Part shown: one piece after another, positions 49,781 through 50,811 of the stretch
Numbering within the stretch: position 1 is the stretch's first letter
How the letters are laid out: every line of letters starts with the position of its first letter
Assembly: GCF_004349265.1 (NCBI RefSeq)
Contig: NZ_SMFL01000025.1
Location: forward strand, 1-50,811
Direction: 5' to 3'
Length of the DNA stretch: 50,811 nucleotides
Source of the DNA: Dyadobacter psychrotolerans
GTDB taxonomy: Bacteria > Bacteroidota > Bacteroidia > Cytophagales > Spirosomataceae
Translations under genes and position numbers: made by a program
Notes under the pieces: model-generated
What the model was told of the DNA's origin: nothing
Database searches by the model: none
Seen by the model: only the letters and a program-made list of their open reading frames with translations

Positions 49781-50548
49781 ATGAAGAAGATTTATTTACC
49801 TTATGTATTTTTCCTTTTTGCATTAATCAAAGCTTCGGCACAATGTCCAACTGGTGATATATTGTGGACGGCGCAAAGTCAGGTTGATAATTTTCCTATA
49901 ACCTGGCCCAATTGTAAAGAACTTCCCGGAAGTTTGAACATCTCTTCGTCTGGCGGCATTGATAACATCAGAGGTCTGAAAAACATAACATCCATTGCAG
50001 GAGATTTATCCATCAATTTTAATAAGGTAATTACAAGCCTGTCTGGTCTGGAAAACCTAACGTATATTGGAGGTGGTCTTGACATATATCAGACACCTTT
50101 TCTTACGGATTTAGCCGGGTTAAACAATCTGACATCTGTTGGTGGTATTTCAATAACAGAAAATAGCCGTTTACGAAATTTGCAAGGCCTTGAAAAACTA
50201 GAAATTATTCGGGGAGGATTGGTGTTGGAGGAAACTGGCATAAATAGCCTCATGGGCATAGATAATGCAGTGAGTGCAAAATATTTTTATATCAAATCAA
50301 ACCCTTCACTGACACATTGTGCAGTACAGCCACTTTGTAATTTATTAAATATGGCAGTAAAACCTCCCGGGTCTTACATCTACATCACAGCCGGGGGGAA
50401 CTGCTCGTCGGCAAACCTGGCTGTGGCTTGTGGAATTTTACCTGTGGAACTTACTGATTTTATTGTAAAGCGCGTGGGGGAAACAGTTGAAATAGATTGG
50501 AATACGGTAACTGAAACGTATCCGGCCTACCAACTACATATTTGTTAG
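49781..50548 (+). CDS. Secreted receptor L domain-like protein, 3' end cut by IS66
   Basis: The 255-residue product has a signal peptide (PYVFFLFALIKASAQ) and then irregular leucine-rich repeats of the receptor L-domain type: INKVITSLSGLENLTYIGGGLDI and LTDLAGLNNLTSVGGISI, each about 23 residues. It ends in the T9SS spacer PVELTDFIVKRVGETVEIDWNTVTE and then loses homology (TYPAYQLHIC-stop). The typical continuation (an FEVQ-type strand and the sorting signal) is missing because the IS66-like transposase gene begins here on the opposite strand. The product is probably made but cannot be exported and anchored by the T9SS. Confidence 0.75.
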   Translation: MKKIYLPYVFFLFALIKASAQCPTGDILWTAQSQVDNFPITWPNCKELPGSLNISSSGGIDNIRGLKNITSIAGDLSINFNKVITSLSGLENLTYIGGGLDIYQTPFLTDLAGLNNLTSVGGISITENSRLRNLQGLEKLEIIRGGLVLEETGINSLMGIDNAVSAKYFYIKSNPSLTHCAVQPLCNLLNMAVKPPGSYIYITAGGNCSSANLAVACGILPVELTDFIVKRVGETVEIDWNTVTETYPAYQLHIC

Positions 50549-50811
50549 TTGCTGAACTTTGTTAAAGTTTTGCGGATATAGGTCGGTAATGTTTTTATGA
50601 TTGATTGTGGAGATGTTTAGCAGGGTGTTTTTTAGCCAATTGTAGGGATTGATATTATGTTTTTTGCAGATCGCGAAGAAAGAGTATATCATGGCAGCTC
50701 GCTGTGCAGCATCATGTGATCCGGCAAAAAGATAATTTTTCCGACCTAGGGCCAAGCCACGTAAGGAATTTTCAATTTGATTATTGTCGATCAGCAGATT
50801 CCCATCATGTA
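50517..50811 (-). mobile_element. IS66-family insertion sequence, right part
   Basis: Sequence from about 50517 to the window edge belongs to an IS66 element. The exact terminus lies between 50515 and 50533, where the host protein loses homology; the terminal inverted repeat cannot be fixed because the other end is outside the window. Confidence 0.6.
50534..50811 (-). CDS. IS66 transposase, C-terminal part
   Basis: Minus-strand frame entering from the right edge and stopping at 50534. The visible residues, HDGNLLIDNNQIENSLRGLA then LGRKNYLFAGSHDAAQRAAM and PYNWLKNTLLNI, match the C-terminal portion of IS66-family DDE transposases, including the IDNN-x-IEN block near the last catalytic Glu. 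The 5' part is outside the window. Confidence 0.9.
   Translation of the reverse strand, partial: HDGNLLIDNNQIENSLRGLALGRKNYLFAGSHDAAQRAAMIYSFFAICKKHNINPYNWLKNTLLNISTINHKNITDLYPQNFNKVQQLTNM

Noticed and set aside
1..50811. CRISPR array
   Set aside because: No regularly spaced identical repeats of 25-40 bp and no cas genes were seen anywhere in the window.

Overview
The window is a stretch of a Bacteroidota chromosome, most likely order Cytophagales and close to Dyadobacter or Spirosomaceae. Support comes from TAnnTTTG-type -7 promoter boxes, type IX secretion (T9SS) C-terminal sorting domains, a DUF1800/DUF1501 pair, tandem Wzi-family capsule proteins, a DUF1080 protein and Bacteroidota-type mobilisation genes. 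The genus is inferred from protein flavour, not from a marker gene. Both window edges fall inside insertion sequences: an IS3-like orfA on the left and an IS66 transposase on the right.

Region A (1-5.3 kb, AT-rich, all minus strand) is a candidate Pycsar-type anti-phage locus. A two-helix membrane protein resembling the PycTM effector is followed by THREE consecutive class III nucleotide cyclase genes instead of the usual one. Two of these are close paralogues (Lys/Thr at the base-selecting positions, Thr replacing the transition-state Asn). The third is divergent (Asn/Val at the base positions, Asn/Arg retained) and carries a long C-terminal extension. A DUF6602-like PD-(D/E)XK protein and a small protein with an Rx4H HEPN-like motif follow. 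This is the most unusual unit of the window.

Region B (5.3-7.2 kb) holds a Cdd1-AraC fusion regulator overlapping a VOC-family gene, flanked by gene remnants.

Region C (7.2-28.75 kb) looks like one integrative mobilisable element. Its left part has an excisionase-like HTH protein, a ParA-like ATPase, a membrane protein, a structured oriT candidate, a MobC-like accessory protein and a relaxase. Its right end has ardA with a structured leader, a small conserved gene and a large serine recombinase that runs into an antisense tRNA-Leu gene. Cargo between these ends is defence-flavoured: a degenerate nucleotidyltransferase-HEPN fusion with a SWIM/SNF2 helicase, a DUF2971 protein, an Mrr-like nuclease, two small conserved proteins, a possible structured small RNA, and an AAA+ ATPase/subtilisin pair with a phased operator over its promoter. 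A frameshifted transglutaminase gene and a doubly broken small gene show decay.

Region D (28.7-35.6 kb) is chromosomal backbone: tRNA-Leu, tRNA-Gly, a TerC-family membrane protein, a large DUF4011/AAA_11-type superfamily I helicase, a secreted DUF1080 protein and a HIT hydrolase.

Region E (35.6-50.8 kb) is an envelope, polysaccharide and secretion cluster. It has three tandem Wzi paralogues, a polyprenyl-phosphate sugar transferase, a multidomain GH29-like fucosidase, a T9SS-sorted protein, a DUF1800/DUF1501 pair, a membrane acyltransferase, and an L-domain secreted protein whose sorting domain was cut off by an IS66 insertion. All functional calls rest on reading motifs by eye; no database search was run.
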